Shown here in pieces: positions 1 to 9,090 of a stretch of DNA of 64,000 bases. Each line of letters begins with the position of its first letter. Position 1 is the stretch's first letter. A model generated the notes under the pieces. That model did no database searches and had not been told where the DNA came from. It saw nothing but the letters and a program-made list of their open reading frames with translations. The stretch covers positions 1 to 64,000 of the forward strand of contig NZ_MBSS01000004.1 of assembly GCF_001695855.1 (NCBI RefSeq), read 5' to 3'. The translations under genes and the position numbers were made by a program. This stretch comes from Ensifer sp. LC163. Lineage in GTDB: Bacteria > Pseudomonadota > Alphaproteobacteria > Rhizobiales > Rhizobiaceae.

Positions 1-219
1 GGGCTTATAGACCCCCATCCTCACAGACGTCAACAGACAATTTCAAAAAACCGACAAGATCGAACAACCAACTGAAAACAAACAACAAATTCAAACGGAA
101 GTTATCAACAGACCAATCCAGACCAGCAAAACACCCAAACCAGAACCAGAACCATCGCCCAAATCGGCAAAAAACATCGGGCAGGTCAGGAATCGCGCAG
201 GAACCTGGCAGGCCGTCGA
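1..219. other. A/C-rich non-coding stretch downstream of LysR gene
   Basis: No convincing gene is seen. From about 30 to 180 the plus strand is strikingly rich in A and C and poor in G and T, including a short AACCAG tandem around 157-173. It lies 3' of the minus-strand LysR gene, so its transcript would be G/U-rich. The open frame across it on the minus strand reads as low-complexity Phe/Trp/Leu/Gly sequence without a recognisable family, and I do not call it. Confidence 0.5.
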
Positions 220-1158
220 TCATGGCTGAAGCGCCGGGCCGGCCGGCACCAGCGCTCGCTCGCGGCTGAAACACGCCCAATTCTCCCGCACGATCTGCGT
301 CAGAAACTCGCGCACCGCCCTCACCCGCGGCACGGCAACCAGATCGCGGTGACAGATCATCCAATAGGTCCGCTTCAGTTCGATCTCGTCGGGCAGCACG
401 ATCTCGATGTCCTTTTCCTCGCGCGCCATGAAATGCGGCAGCACGCAGAGGCCAAGCCCCTGGCGCACGGCCTTTAGCTGGGTGAGAATGCTGGAACTCT
501 GGAAATGCGCCCGCAAGCCCGGCTGGATCTCGCCGAGATAATCGAGCCCGGGCGCAAAGATCATGTCTTCGATGTAGCCGACGAAGCGATGGGCGGCGAG
601 ATCGTTGCGGCTCCTGATCGGCGGGTGGCTGGCGAGATAGCTGCGGGAACCATAGACATGCAGCGTATAGGGTGTCAGCACCTCGGAATGATAGGGACCG
701 GCCTTTGGCGCCGTCAGCGCCACCGACAGATCTGCCTCCTTGCGCGACAGCGACATGATCTGCTGGATCGCCACGAGTTCCAGCGAAATGTTCGGGTAGG
801 TCGCCGCAAAGCTCGACAACCTGTCCGACAGGAAGAAATTGCCGAAGCCTTCGAGCGTGCTCAGCCGCACGACGCCGCGCTGCGCCGTCAGGCCGTCGCT
901 GATATCGAGCTGCAGCTGCTCGGTCTCGCGCTCGATGCGTTCAGCGGTCTCGACGAAACGCTGGCCGATCGCCGTCAGCACGTAGCCGCGCGGATTGCGC
1001 TCGAACAGCTTGACCTTGAGCGCGAATTCCAACCGGTCGATGCGACGCGAAACTGTCGCATGGCTGGTGCGCAGCCGTCGCGCAGCCGTCGACAGTTGCC
1101 CCGTGCGCGCCACCGCCAGAAAGAACTGCAAGTCGTCCCAGGTAAAGTTCGGATTCAT
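220..1158 (-). CDS. LysR family transcriptional regulator
   Basis: A 312-aa LysR-type regulator. The winged helix-turn-helix occupies about residues 5-64 (TWDDLQFFLAVARTGQLSTA, then recognition helix SHATVSRRIDRLE), followed by a linker helix and an effector-binding domain of periplasmic-binding fold. The ATG at 1158 is chosen because LysR proteins begin a few residues before this HTH; an in-frame extension to 1287 has no family similarity. It is divergent from the livJ-type operon starting at 1395, the usual arrangement for a LysR activator of its neighbour. A 7-bp-arm inverted repeat at 1172-1191 lies just upstream of its start and could be its operator. The effector is unknown. Confidence 0.93.
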   Translation of the reverse strand: MNPNFTWDDLQFFLAVARTGQLSTAARRLRTSHATVSRRIDRLEFALKVKLFERNPRGYVLTAIGQRFVETAERIERETEQLQLDISDGLTAQRGVVRLSTLEGFGNFFLSDRLSSFAATYPNISLELVAIQQIMSLSRKEADLSVALTAPKAGPYHSEVLTPYTLHVYGSRSYLASHPPIRSRNDLAAHRFVGYIEDMIFAPGLDYLGEIQPGLRAHFQSSSILTQLKAVRQGLGLCVLPHFMAREEKDIEIVLPDEIELKRTYWMICHRDLVAVPRVRAVREFLTQIVRENWACFSRERALVPAGPALQP

Positions 1159-1171
1159 GTCATCGCCCCCA

Positions 1172-1191
1172 TCTGTTCGAAAATGAACAGA
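1172..1191. promoter_or_regulatory. Candidate LysR operator (inverted repeat)
   Basis: Perfect 7-bp arms TCTGTTC and GAACAGA are separated by 6 bases. The repeat sits 14 bp upstream of the lysR start codon, in the 236-bp gap shared with the divergent ABC transporter operon. A further TGAACAG half-site occurs near 1289. Position and symmetry fit an autoregulatory LysR site; binding is inferred. Confidence 0.5.
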
Positions 1192-1394
1192 CCCTGTTTG
1201 CAATTTACGGTCCGTGCCGCTTGCGTCCAAGCGATTTTTTCCGGATTGTACCGTCGGAGCCGGCATCTGAGGAGCATGTCTGGCCAAATTTGAACAGAAC
1301 GGGACCGACTGTCCGGCAACGCCATGCGCTTTGCCGGAGCCGAGCGCGATTTTGCGCGAGACACTCCCGCCTGAAGCCTTTGGAGGAGGACAAG

Positions 1395-2600
1395 ATGACG
1401 AAGAAACTGCTCACCGCATTCGCAATGATGCTTGCCAGCAGCACCGCGGCACTCGCCGACGCATCCGACGGCAAGGTCAAGATCGGCATTCTCAACGACC
1501 AGTCCGGCGTCTACGCCGATTTCGGCGGCAAGTCCTCCTATGAAGCCGCGCTGATGGCGGTGGAGGACTTCGGCGGCAAGGTTCTCGGCGTTCCGGTGGA
1601 GGTGATCACCGCCGACCACCAGAACAAGGCCGACATCGCCTCCAACATCGCCCGTCAGTGGTACGACACCGAACAGGTCGACAGCATCATGGAGCTGACG
1701 AGCTCCTCGGTCGGCCTCGCCGTCCAGGCATTGTCGAAGGAAAAGAAGAAGATCACCATCAATACCGGCGCGGCCACCACCGAACTGACCGGCAAGCAGT
1801 GCTCGCCCTATGGTTTCCACTGGGCCTATGACACCCATGCGCTTGCGGTCGGCACCGGCGGCGCGCTCGTCAAGCAGGGCGGCGACAGCTGGTTCTTCCT
1901 GACCGCCGACTACGCCTTCGGCTACTCGCTCGAGGAAAACACCGGCAACTACGTCAAAGAAAACGGCGGTACCGTCGTCGGCTCCGTCCGCCATCCGCTT
2001 GCGACCACCGACTTCTCGTCCTTCCTGCTGCAGGCGCAGTCTTCGGGTGCCAAGGTCATCGGCCTTGCCAATGCCGGCCTCGATACGTCCAACGCCATCA
2101 AGCAGGCAGCCGAATTCGGCATCGTCCAGGGCGGCCAGCGTCTGGCGGCGCTGCTCTTCACGCTCGCCGAGGTCCACGGCCTCGGCCTCGAAGCGGCACA
2201 GGGGCTGACGCTGACCGAAGGCTTCTACTGGAACCGCAACGAAGAGACGGCAAAGTTCGGCAAGCGCTTCATGGAACGCACCGGCAAGATGCCGAACATG
2301 GTTCACGCCGGCACCTACTCGGCCGTGCTTTCCTATCTCAAAGCGATCGAAAAGGCCGGCAGCGATGACGGCGATGCGGTTTCGAAGGAGTTGCATGTCC
2401 TTCCCGTCAACGACATCTTTGCCGAAAACGGCAAGGTCGCAGAGAACGGCCGCATGGTCCACGACATGTATCTGCTGGAAGTGAAGAAGCCGGACGAAAG
2501 CAAGGAGCCCTGGGACTATTTCAAGGTGCTCGCCACCATTCCGGGTGCCGAAGCCTTCATCGACCCGGCCAAGAGCGGCTGCGAACTCGTAAAATCGTGA
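1395..2600 (+). CDS. ABC transporter substrate-binding protein, branched-chain amino acid/amide type
   Basis: A 401-aa periplasmic ligand-binding protein of the LivJ-like family (Peripla_BP_6). A Sec signal peptide is visible (MTKKLLTAFAMMLASSTAALA, cut near residue 21), then the family start VKIGILNDQSGVYADFGG. The ATG at 1395 has a strong ribosome site (GGAGGA at 1382-1388), so the longer in-frame extension to 1221 is rejected. It is the first gene of a five-gene importer operon and overlaps the next by 4 bp (GTGA). The family imports branched-chain amino acids, amides, urea or aromatic and hydroxy acids; sequence alone does not choose between these. Confidence 0.95.
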   Translation: MTKKLLTAFAMMLASSTAALADASDGKVKIGILNDQSGVYADFGGKSSYEAALMAVEDFGGKVLGVPVEVITADHQNKADIASNIARQWYDTEQVDSIMELTSSSVGLAVQALSKEKKKITINTGAATTELTGKQCSPYGFHWAYDTHALAVGTGGALVKQGGDSWFFLTADYAFGYSLEENTGNYVKENGGTVVGSVRHPLATTDFSSFLLQAQSSGAKVIGLANAGLDTSNAIKQAAEFGIVQGGQRLAALLFTLAEVHGLGLEAAQGLTLTEGFYWNRNEETAKFGKRFMERTGKMPNMVHAGTYSAVLSYLKAIEKAGSDDGDAVSKELHVLPVNDIFAENGKVAENGRMVHDMYLLEVKKPDESKEPWDYFKVLATIPGAEAFIDPAKSGCELVKS

Positions 2601-3397
2601 GCGGTCGGATCGCGATGACCGCTGCCTCGTCAGAACAGAATGGAGCGCCGCGGGTGGTTTTGTCCGCCCGCGGTCTCCGTCGCGATTTCGGCGGCTTCAC
2701 CGCCGTCAACAACGTCAACCTCGACGTCCACCATGCCCGCGTGCATGCGCTGATCGGCCCGAACGGCGCCGGCAAGACGACGGTCTTCAACCTGCTGACA
2801 AAGTTCCTACGGCCGACTGACGGCACGATCACGCTGCTGGGCGAAGACATCACCCGCATGGCGCCCGACAAGGTGGCGCGCATGGGACTGGTGCGCTCGT
2901 TCCAGATCTCGGCGGTGTTTCCGCATATGAGCGTGCTCGACAACGTGCGCGTGGCGCTGCAACGGCCGCACGGCCTTGCGACCCAGTTCTGGAAGCCGAT
3001 GTCGGCACTCGACGGGCTGACGGCCAAGGCCGATCAGCTGATCCGTTCCGTCGGCCTCGACCGGGAGAGAAACGCGATTGCCGCCGACCTTTCCTACGGG
3101 CGCAAGCGGGTGTTGGAGATCGCCACGACCCTGGCGCTCGACCCGAAGGTCCTGCTGCTCGACGAGCCGATGGCCGGCATGGGCCACGAGGATGTCGGCA
3201 TGGTGGCCGAGATCATCCGCGAGGTGGCGCGCGAACGCGCCGTGCTGATGGTCGAGCACAATCTCTCCGTCGTCTCGACGCTCTGCCATCACGTCACCGT
3301 CTTGCAGCGCGGCGAGATCCTCGCCGAGGGCGACTACGCAAAAGTGTCAGCCGACCCGCGGGTGCGCACCGCCTATATGGGCACCGAGGAGGCCTGA
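2597..3397 (+). CDS. ABC transporter ATP-binding protein, LivG-like
   Basis: A 266-aa ATPase of the branched-chain amino acid/amide importer class. Walker A GPNGAGKTT is at about residues 54-62, the signature loop has the LivG form LSYGRKR, and Walker B is VLLLDEPMAG. The GTG at 2597 overlaps the stop of the binding-protein gene (GTGA); an ATG at 2615 would shorten it by six residues and cannot be excluded. It is one of two cytoplasmic ATPases in this operon, forming a heterodimer with the LivF-like subunit at 3399. Confidence 0.94.
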   Translation: MSGRIAMTAASSEQNGAPRVVLSARGLRRDFGGFTAVNNVNLDVHHARVHALIGPNGAGKTTVFNLLTKFLRPTDGTITLLGEDITRMAPDKVARMGLVRSFQISAVFPHMSVLDNVRVALQRPHGLATQFWKPMSALDGLTAKADQLIRSVGLDRERNAIAADLSYGRKRVLEIATTLALDPKVLLLDEPMAGMGHEDVGMVAEIIREVARERAVLMVEHNLSVVSTLCHHVTVLQRGEILAEGDYAKVSADPRVRTAYMGTEEA

Positions 3398-3398
3398 G

Positions 3399-4100
3399 AT
3401 GAAACCGCTTCTGAAAGTCTCCGGCCTCAACGCCTGGTACGGCGAAAGCCACATCCTGCATGGCGTCGACATGACGGTCGGCGAAGGCGAGATGGTCACC
3501 CTGCTCGGACGCAACGGCGTCGGCAAGACCACCACCCTGCGTTCGATCATGGGCATCGTGCGCAATCGCAAGGGCGCGATCGATTTTGCCGGCGAGGACC
3601 TGATCAAGGTGCCGCTGCACCGGGTCGCCCATCGCGGCCTCGGCTTCATCCCCGAGGAGCGCGGCATCTTCTCGACGCTGTCGGTCTACGAAAACCTGCT
3701 GTTGCCGCCGGCCGTGGCCAAGGGCGGCATGACGGTCGACGAGATCTTCGAGCTTTTCCCCAATCTGCACGAGCGCCGCAACAGCCCGGGCACCAAGCTT
3801 TCCGGTGGCGAACAGCAGATGCTGGCGATCGCCCGGATCTTGAGAACCGGTGTGCGCATGATGCTGCTCGACGAGCCGACCGAGGGGCTTGCCCCGGTCA
3901 TCGTCCAGCGCATCGGCGACGTGCTCAAGACATTGAAGGAGCGCGGCATGACCGTTCTTCTGGTCGAGCAGAATTTCCGCTTCGCCAGCAAGGTAGCCGA
4001 CCGCTTCTACCTGATGGATCATGGCCGCATGGTCGGCGAGTTTCCGGTCTCGGAACTCTCCGCCCGCATGGACATGCTGCATGACGTGCTGGGGGTCTGA
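3399..4100 (+). CDS. ABC transporter ATP-binding protein, LivF-like
   Basis: A 233-aa ATPase with Walker A GRNGVGKTT (about 37-45), signature LSGGEQQML and Walker B MMLLDEPTEGL, with length and layout typical of LivF. It begins one base after the LivG-like stop, so the two are translationally coupled. It supplies the second nucleotide-binding subunit of the importer encoded by 1395-5979. Confidence 0.94.
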   Translation: MKPLLKVSGLNAWYGESHILHGVDMTVGEGEMVTLLGRNGVGKTTTLRSIMGIVRNRKGAIDFAGEDLIKVPLHRVAHRGLGFIPEERGIFSTLSVYENLLLPPAVAKGGMTVDEIFELFPNLHERRNSPGTKLSGGEQQMLAIARILRTGVRMMLLDEPTEGLAPVIVQRIGDVLKTLKERGMTVLLVEQNFRFASKVADRFYLMDHGRMVGEFPVSELSARMDMLHDVLGV

Positions 4101-4103
4101 GCC

Positions 4104-4991
4104 ATGACCATGATCTTTGGAATTCCGCTGCAAGCCTTCCTCGGCCAGCTGCTGATCGGTCTGATCAACGGCTCGTTCTATGCACTCTTGAGCCTCGGCC
4201 TTGCGATCATCTTCGGCCTGCTGCGCGTCATCAACTTCGCCCACGGCGCGCAATATATGCTCGGCGCATTCTTCGCCTGGATGCTGCTGTCCTATTTCGG
4301 CATCGGCTACTGGCCGGCGCTGATCGTCGCGCCGCTTGCCGTCGGGCTTGTCGGCGCCGTCATCGAACGCACGATGCTGCGGCGGCTCTATTCGCTCGAT
4401 CCGCTCTACGGCCTGCTCTTCACCTTCGGCCTGGCGCTGACAATCGAAGGCACGTTCCGTTATCTCTATGGCGCTTCGGGCCAGCCCTATGCCACGCCGG
4501 CAGCGCTTGCGGGCGGCACCAATCTCGGCTTCATGTTCCTGCCGGTCTATCGCGGCTGGGTGATCGCCTTCTCTCTCATCGTCTGCATCGGCACCTGGCT
4601 GGTGATCGAGAAGACCAAGCTCGGCTCCTATTTGCGCGCCGCGACCGAAAACCCTATCCTCGTCCAGTCTTTCGGCATCAACGTGCCGTTCCTGCTGACG
4701 CTGACCTATGCGCTTGGAGCCGCACTCGCCGCCCTTGCCGGCGTGCTCGCGGCGCCGATCTACCAGGTCTCGCCGTTGATGGGCTCGAACATCATCATCG
4801 TTGTCTTCGCCGTCGTGGTCGTCGGCGGCATGGGCTCGATCATGGGGGCGATCGTCACCGGCTACCTGCTTGGCGTCGCCGAAGGGCTGACCAAGGTCTT
4901 CTACCCCGAGGCTTCCAACATCGTGATCTTCGTGATCATGGCCATCGTTCTCCTGATACGGCCGGCAGGCCTCTTCGGCCGGGATGTTTGA
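4104..4991 (+). CDS. Branched-chain amino acid-type ABC permease, LivH-like
   Basis: A 295-aa inner-membrane permease with about eight hydrophobic segments. The N-terminal stretch GLINGSFYALLSLGLAIIFG, followed by LLRVINFAHG, is diagnostic of the LivH family. It starts 3 bp after the LivF-like gene and overlaps the LivM-like gene by 8 bp. It pairs with that subunit to form the translocation pore. Confidence 0.94.
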   Translation: MTMIFGIPLQAFLGQLLIGLINGSFYALLSLGLAIIFGLLRVINFAHGAQYMLGAFFAWMLLSYFGIGYWPALIVAPLAVGLVGAVIERTMLRRLYSLDPLYGLLFTFGLALTIEGTFRYLYGASGQPYATPAALAGGTNLGFMFLPVYRGWVIAFSLIVCIGTWLVIEKTKLGSYLRAATENPILVQSFGINVPFLLTLTYALGAALAALAGVLAAPIYQVSPLMGSNIIIVVFAVVVVGGMGSIMGAIVTGYLLGVAEGLTKVFYPEASNIVIFVIMAIVLLIRPAGLFGRDV

Positions 4992-5979
4992 TATGACATT
5001 GACACTCGATATCGATAAGCCCAGGGAAAAGAAGCCAGTCGTCGCGCAGACGATGTTCCTGGCGGCGGGTCTTGCCCTGCTCGTGCTCGCCCCCTTGTTC
5101 TTCTATCCCGTCTTCCTGATGAAGCTCTTGTGCTTCGCGCTGTTTGCCTGCGCCTTCAATCTGCTGCTCGGCTATACCGGTCTGCTGTCTTTCGGGCACG
5201 CGGCCTTCTTCGGCGGGGCCGCCTATTTCACCGCCCATGCGGTCAAGGAATGGGGGCTACCGCCGGAACTCGGCATTCTCGTCGGCGTCGCGGGGGCAGC
5301 ATTTCTCGGTGCGATCATCGGTTATCTCGCAATTCGCAGGCAGGGCATCTACTTCGCCATGATCACGCTGGCGCTGGCGCAGATGTTCTATTTCTTCTGT
5401 CTGCAGGCCGAGTTCACCAAGGGTGAGGACGGCATCCAGTCCGTGCCGCGCGGCCATCTCTTCGGCTTCATCGATCTCAGCCAGTCGACCAACATGTATT
5501 ATTTCGTGCTCGGCGTCTTCATCATCGGCGTCGCGATCATCTGGCGGATCATTCACTCGCCCTTCGGCATGATCCTGAAATCGATCCGTGAGAACGAGAC
5601 GCGCGCCGTCTCGCTCGGCTACTCCGTGCGCAATTACAAGCTTGCGGCCTTCGTCATGTCGGCGGCGCTCACCGGCCTTGCCGGCGGCGTCAAGGCCCTG
5701 GTCTTCCAGTTTGCGACGTTGACCGACGTCAGCTGGCAGATGTCGGGCGAGGTCATCCTGATGACGCTGCTCGGCGGCATCGGCACGCTGATCGGTCCAC
5801 TGTTCGGCGCTGGCCTTGTCGTGACTTTGCAGAACTACCTCGCAACCTCCGAATTCCCGGTCACCATCATCACCGGCCTGGTGTTCATGGTCTGCGTGCT
5901 GCTTTTCCGGCGCGGCATCGTCGGCGAGTTCTACAATTCGAGGCTCGGCCGCAAGCTCGGTTTCGAACATCGCCACTAG
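4984..5979 (+). CDS. Branched-chain amino acid-type ABC permease, LivM-like
   Basis: A 331-aa permease with a short cytoplasmic N-terminus and about nine membrane segments. LivM hallmarks include AFNLLLGYTGLLSFGHAAFF and SPFGMILKSIRENETRAVSL. It overlaps the LivH-like gene, so the importer operon order is binding protein-LivG-LivF-LivH-LivM. A second start (ATG 4993) is possible. The gene is followed after 72 bp by the GMC oxidoreductase, probably in the same transcript. Confidence 0.94.
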   Translation: MFDMTLTLDIDKPREKKPVVAQTMFLAAGLALLVLAPLFFYPVFLMKLLCFALFACAFNLLLGYTGLLSFGHAAFFGGAAYFTAHAVKEWGLPPELGILVGVAGAAFLGAIIGYLAIRRQGIYFAMITLALAQMFYFFCLQAEFTKGEDGIQSVPRGHLFGFIDLSQSTNMYYFVLGVFIIGVAIIWRIIHSPFGMILKSIRENETRAVSLGYSVRNYKLAAFVMSAALTGLAGGVKALVFQFATLTDVSWQMSGEVILMTLLGGIGTLIGPLFGAGLVVTLQNYLATSEFPVTIITGLVFMVCVLLFRRGIVGEFYNSRLGRKLGFEHRH

Positions 5980-6051
5980 AACGTTCCTCGAGGAAGAGAG
6001 CGAGCCCGGTCCCGATTGCGCCGGACCGGGCAACGACACAAGAGAAAGCCT

Positions 6052-7647
6052 ATGGACACGTTCGACTACATTGTCGTCGGAGCGGGTAGCGCCGGTTGCG
6101 TTCTGGCCAACCGCCTTTCCGAAAATCCGGATCACCGCGTCCTGCTGCTCGAAGCCGGCGGCAGCGACAATTATCACTGGATCCACATTCCGGTCGGCTA
6201 TCTCTATTGCATCAACAACCCCCGCACCGACTGGTGTTTCACCACCGCCGCCGAGGAGGGCCTGAACGGCCGCGCGCTCGGCTATCCCCGCGGCAAGGTG
6301 CTCGGCGGCTGCTCGTCGATCAACGGCATGATTTACATGCGCGGCCAGGCGCGAGACTACGACCATTGGCGCCAACTGGGGTGCACCGGCTGGGGCTGGG
6401 ACGACGTCCTGCCGCATTTCCGCAAGTCGGAAGACCACTATCGCGGCGCCGACGAGATGCATGGCGCGGGCGGCGAATGGCGGGTGGAGAAGGCACGCGT
6501 TCGCTGGGCCGTGCTGGACGCCTTCCAGAAGGCAGCGACCGAGGCCGGCATTCCGGAAACGACGGACTTCAACCGCGGCGACAATGAAGGCTCGGGCTAT
6601 TTCGACGTCAACCAACGCTCCGGCATCAGGTGGAACACGGCCAAGGCGTTTCTGCGGCCCGCGCGCAACCGGCACAATCTGACTGTTCTTACGAAGGCGC
6701 ATGTCCGCCGATTGGTGATCGAGGAAGGTCGCATCGCCGGCGTCGAATTCCAGCATGACGGCATGGTCACACAGGCGCGGTCTCGCCGCGAAACCATTCT
6801 TTCTGCCGGAGCCATCGGCTCGCCGCAGATATTGGAGCTCTCCGGTATCGGTCGTGGCGATGTGTTGCGCGACAACGGTATCGAGGTCCGGCACGAGCTG
6901 GTTGGCGTCGGCGAAAACCTGCAGGATCACCTGCAATTGCGCCTCGCCTACAAGGTGACCGGGGTGCCGACACTGAACGAGAAGGCAAGCACACTCCTTG
7001 GCAAGGCGGCGATCGGTCTCGAATATCTCGCGAGGCGCTCGGGTCCGATGGCCATGGCGCCGAGCCAGCTCGGCATCTTCACCCGTTCCGGCCCCGAGAA
7101 GGAGACGCCGGATCTGCAATATCACGTCCAGCCGGTGTCGCTCGAGAAGTTCGGCGAGCCGGTTCATCCCTTCCCGGCGATTACTGCCAGCGTCTGCAAT
7201 CTCCGGCCGGAAAGTCGGGGATCGGTACATCTCAAAGGGCCGGATTTCGCCGCAGCGCCCGACATTCGCCCGCGCTATCTGACGGCTGAGGCCGACCGCG
7301 ATGTCGCGGTCCGCTCCATCCGCCTGACGCGTCGCATCGTCAATCAGCCATCCTTCGCCCGCTTCAACCCGACCGAGTTCAAGCCGGGACCGTCCTATGA
7401 GAGTGACGAGGATCTGCGCCGCGCCGCCGGCGATATCGGCACGACGATCTTCCACCCGGTCGGCACCTGCCGGATGGGGGCGGATCCGGCGAGCGTCGTC
7501 GACGCGGAGCTGCGCCTGCGCGGCCTGCACGGCCTGCGCATCGCCGATGCCTCGATCATGCCGACGATCACCTCGGGCAACACCAATTCGCCGACGATCA
7601 TGATCGCCGAAAAGGCGGCGACGATGATCCTCGAAGCCAACCGCTGA
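6052..7647 (+). CDS. GMC family FAD-dependent oxidoreductase (choline/alcohol dehydrogenase type)
   Basis: A 531-aa flavoprotein. The ADP-binding motif [19 protein letters not shown] lies at the N-terminus, GMC signature 1 is [18 protein letters not shown], signature 2 is [15 protein letters not shown], and the catalytic His and Asn lie in HPVGTCRMG and GNTNSPTIM. Enzymes of this group oxidise primary alcohols such as choline or medium-chain alcohols at the membrane or in the cytosol. The ATG at 6052 begins directly at the FAD motif. It follows a LivJ-type importer, suggesting that the imported compound, or a product of it, carries the alcohol that is oxidised. No choline-specific partner such as betI lies nearby, so calling it betA would be unsafe. 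Confidence 0.92.
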   Translation: MDTFDYIVVGAGSAGCVLANRLSENPDHRVLLLEAGGSDNYHWIHIPVGYLYCINNPRTDWCFTTAAEEGLNGRALGYPRGKVLGGCSSINGMIYMRGQARDYDHWRQLGCTGWGWDDVLPHFRKSEDHYRGADEMHGAGGEWRVEKARVRWAVLDAFQKAATEAGIPETTDFNRGDNEGSGYFDVNQRSGIRWNTAKAFLRPARNRHNLTVLTKAHVRRLVIEEGRIAGVEFQHDGMVTQARSRRETILSAGAIGSPQILELSGIGRGDVLRDNGIEVRHELVGVGENLQDHLQLRLAYKVTGVPTLNEKASTLLGKAAIGLEYLARRSGPMAMAPSQLGIFTRSGPEKETPDLQYHVQPVSLEKFGEPVHPFPAITASVCNLRPESRGSVHLKGPDFAAAPDIRPRYLTAEADRDVAVRSIRLTRRIVNQPSFARFNPTEFKPGPSYESDEDLRRAAGDIGTTIFHPVGTCRMGADPASVVDAELRLRGLHGLRIADASIMPTITSGNTNSPTIMIAEKAATMILEANR

Positions 7648-7788
7648 GGGTTTTTCCGGCCGATTTCACCGGCGCGATTACGGTAAACCGGACCAAAAGC
7701 GACACGGAAACCTTAAAATCCGGGATCGGAACCTCTATATGAGCCAGCGAAGGCCTTCGTGGGCCCAAGCACAATACAAGGGGTTTGA

Positions 7789-8829
7789 ATGGCAATGCAG
7801 CGTTTTGGACGAGCTCTGGCGATGATGGCGATCGGTCTCACTGTCGCGCTCACAGTTGTGGATGTCGCCGAGGCCCGGCGCTCGGGCGGCGGCTTCGGCA
7901 GCCGTGGCACACGCACCTTTTCGCAGCCGCCCGTCACCCGCACCGCGCCGACAAATGCGGCACCGATCGACCGTACGATGACGCCGCGCCAGGATGCCGG
8001 CCCGACGACGACCAATCCCGGGGCAGCCCAGACGCGCCCGACCGGTGCCAACACGCCCAATGCACGACCCGGCTTCTTCAGCGGCTTCGGCGGTTCGCTT
8101 CTCGGCGGCCTCATGGTCGGCGGCCTGATCGGCATGCTGATGGGCGGCGGCTTCGGCGGCGCCGCCGGCTTCCTCGGCCTGATCGTCCAGATGCTGCTGA
8201 TCGGCGGCCTGATCATGCTGGCGATGCGTTTCTTCGGCCGCAACCGCCAGCCGGCCTATGCCGGCCCGTCTGAGCGGTCGTCAGCGAACGCGCCTTCGGC
8301 CGGTGTGCCCTCGTTCAAGATCCCGAGCATCGGCGGTGGCCAAGCGGGTGGTCAGACGAGTGCGCGCCCCACCGTTGCAGCCGCACCGGCGCCTGCCGCC
8401 GACGGCCCTGCCGACGAAATCGGCATCGGCCAGTCGGACCTCGAGCAGTTCGAGAAGATGCTGAAGGACGTTCAGGCGGCCTACGCGGCCGAGGACTACG
8501 GCACCTTGCGTCGCCTGACGACGCCCGAAGCCATGTCCTATCTCGCCGAAGAACTCAGCGACAACGCCACCAGCGGCGTCAAGAACGACGTCAGCGACGT
8601 CCATCTCGTCCAGGGTGACGTCGCCGAAGCCTGGTCGGAAGACGGTACGGACTACGCAACCGTTGCCATGCGCTACGAGAGCATCGACGTGATGCGCGAC
8701 CGCACCACCGCGCGTGTCGTCAGCGGCGATCCGGACAATCTGACCGAGGCCGTCGAGCTCTGGACCTTCGTACGCAAGGCTTCCGGCGAGTGGCAGGTGT
8801 CGGCGATCCAGGGCGTCGGGCACGCCTGA
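7789..8829 (+). CDS. Tim44-like domain membrane protein
   Basis: A 346-aa protein with an N-terminal signal/anchor (to about residue 29), a Ser/Pro/Thr-rich linker, a glycine-rich double hydrophobic segment (about residues 102-145, with FFGRNRQPAY after it) and a C-terminal Tim44-like domain (about 205-346, beginning DLEQFEKMLKDVQAAYAAED). Bacterial Tim44-domain proteins are widespread in alphaproteobacteria and are related to the C-terminal domain of mitochondrial Tim44; their role is not established. It is a single gene closed by a terminator at 8854-8888. ATG 7795 is an alternative start. Confidence 0.87.
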   Translation: MAMQRFGRALAMMAIGLTVALTVVDVAEARRSGGGFGSRGTRTFSQPPVTRTAPTNAAPIDRTMTPRQDAGPTTTNPGAAQTRPTGANTPNARPGFFSGFGGSLLGGLMVGGLIGMLMGGGFGGAAGFLGLIVQMLLIGGLIMLAMRFFGRNRQPAYAGPSERSSANAPSAGVPSFKIPSIGGGQAGGQTSARPTVAAAPAPAADGPADEIGIGQSDLEQFEKMLKDVQAAYAAEDYGTLRRLTTPEAMSYLAEELSDNATSGVKNDVSDVHLVQGDVAEAWSEDGTDYATVAMRYESIDVMRDRTTARVVSGDPDNLTEAVELWTFVRKASGEWQVSAIQGVGHA

Positions 8830-8853
8830 TAGCGCCAGCGACCTAAACCCTTG

Positions 8854-8888
8854 AGACCCGGCCGGCCCATCCGACCGGGTCTTTTTTT
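8854..8888 (+). terminator. Rho-independent terminator
   Basis: An 8-bp perfect stem (AGACCCGG at 8854-8861 with CCGGGTCT at 8875-8882) is followed by seven T residues, 25 bp after the stop of the Tim44-domain gene. Confidence 0.88.
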
Positions 8889-8988
8889 GCGCTTCAGCCA
8901 CCACCCGATTACACGGCCCGACAGGGTGAAGCGCAGGTTCATTTGGCTCGCACAACGACGGAGGCGAGTGCCACTGCGTCATCGGCTA

Positions 8989-9090
8989 CTGCATAATTCC
9001 TCAAATCGGAATCGATTTAAGGATAAAATTATGCAGCAAGTTTAAAGCGTTACAGCGTCCTTTGCGCGCCATATTTGACGCCCGCTGTAG
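8989..9090. repeat. Two-palindrome intergenic repeat, copy 1 (diverged)
   Basis: About 102 bp matching the copies at 30312 and 60202. The first palindrome has outer arms CTGCATAATT/AATTATGCAG around a TTAAATCGG-type inner palindrome (here with substitutions, TCAAATCGGAATCGATTTAAGG-like). The second, weaker palindrome contains ATATTTGACG. The second half overlaps the 3' end and TAA stop of the minus-strand LysR gene. Architecture resembles the mosaic palindromic elements described in Rhizobium. Confidence 0.85.

Noticed and set aside
113-121. TTATCAACA, similar to a DnaA box
   Set aside because: Single box one mismatch from consensus, with no cluster of boxes, no dnaA/hemE neighbours and no origin context.
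5-364. Minus-strand open frame covering the A/C-rich left end
   Set aside because: Low-complexity aromatic/Gly sequence overlapping the end of the LysR gene; no ribosome site or family similarity.
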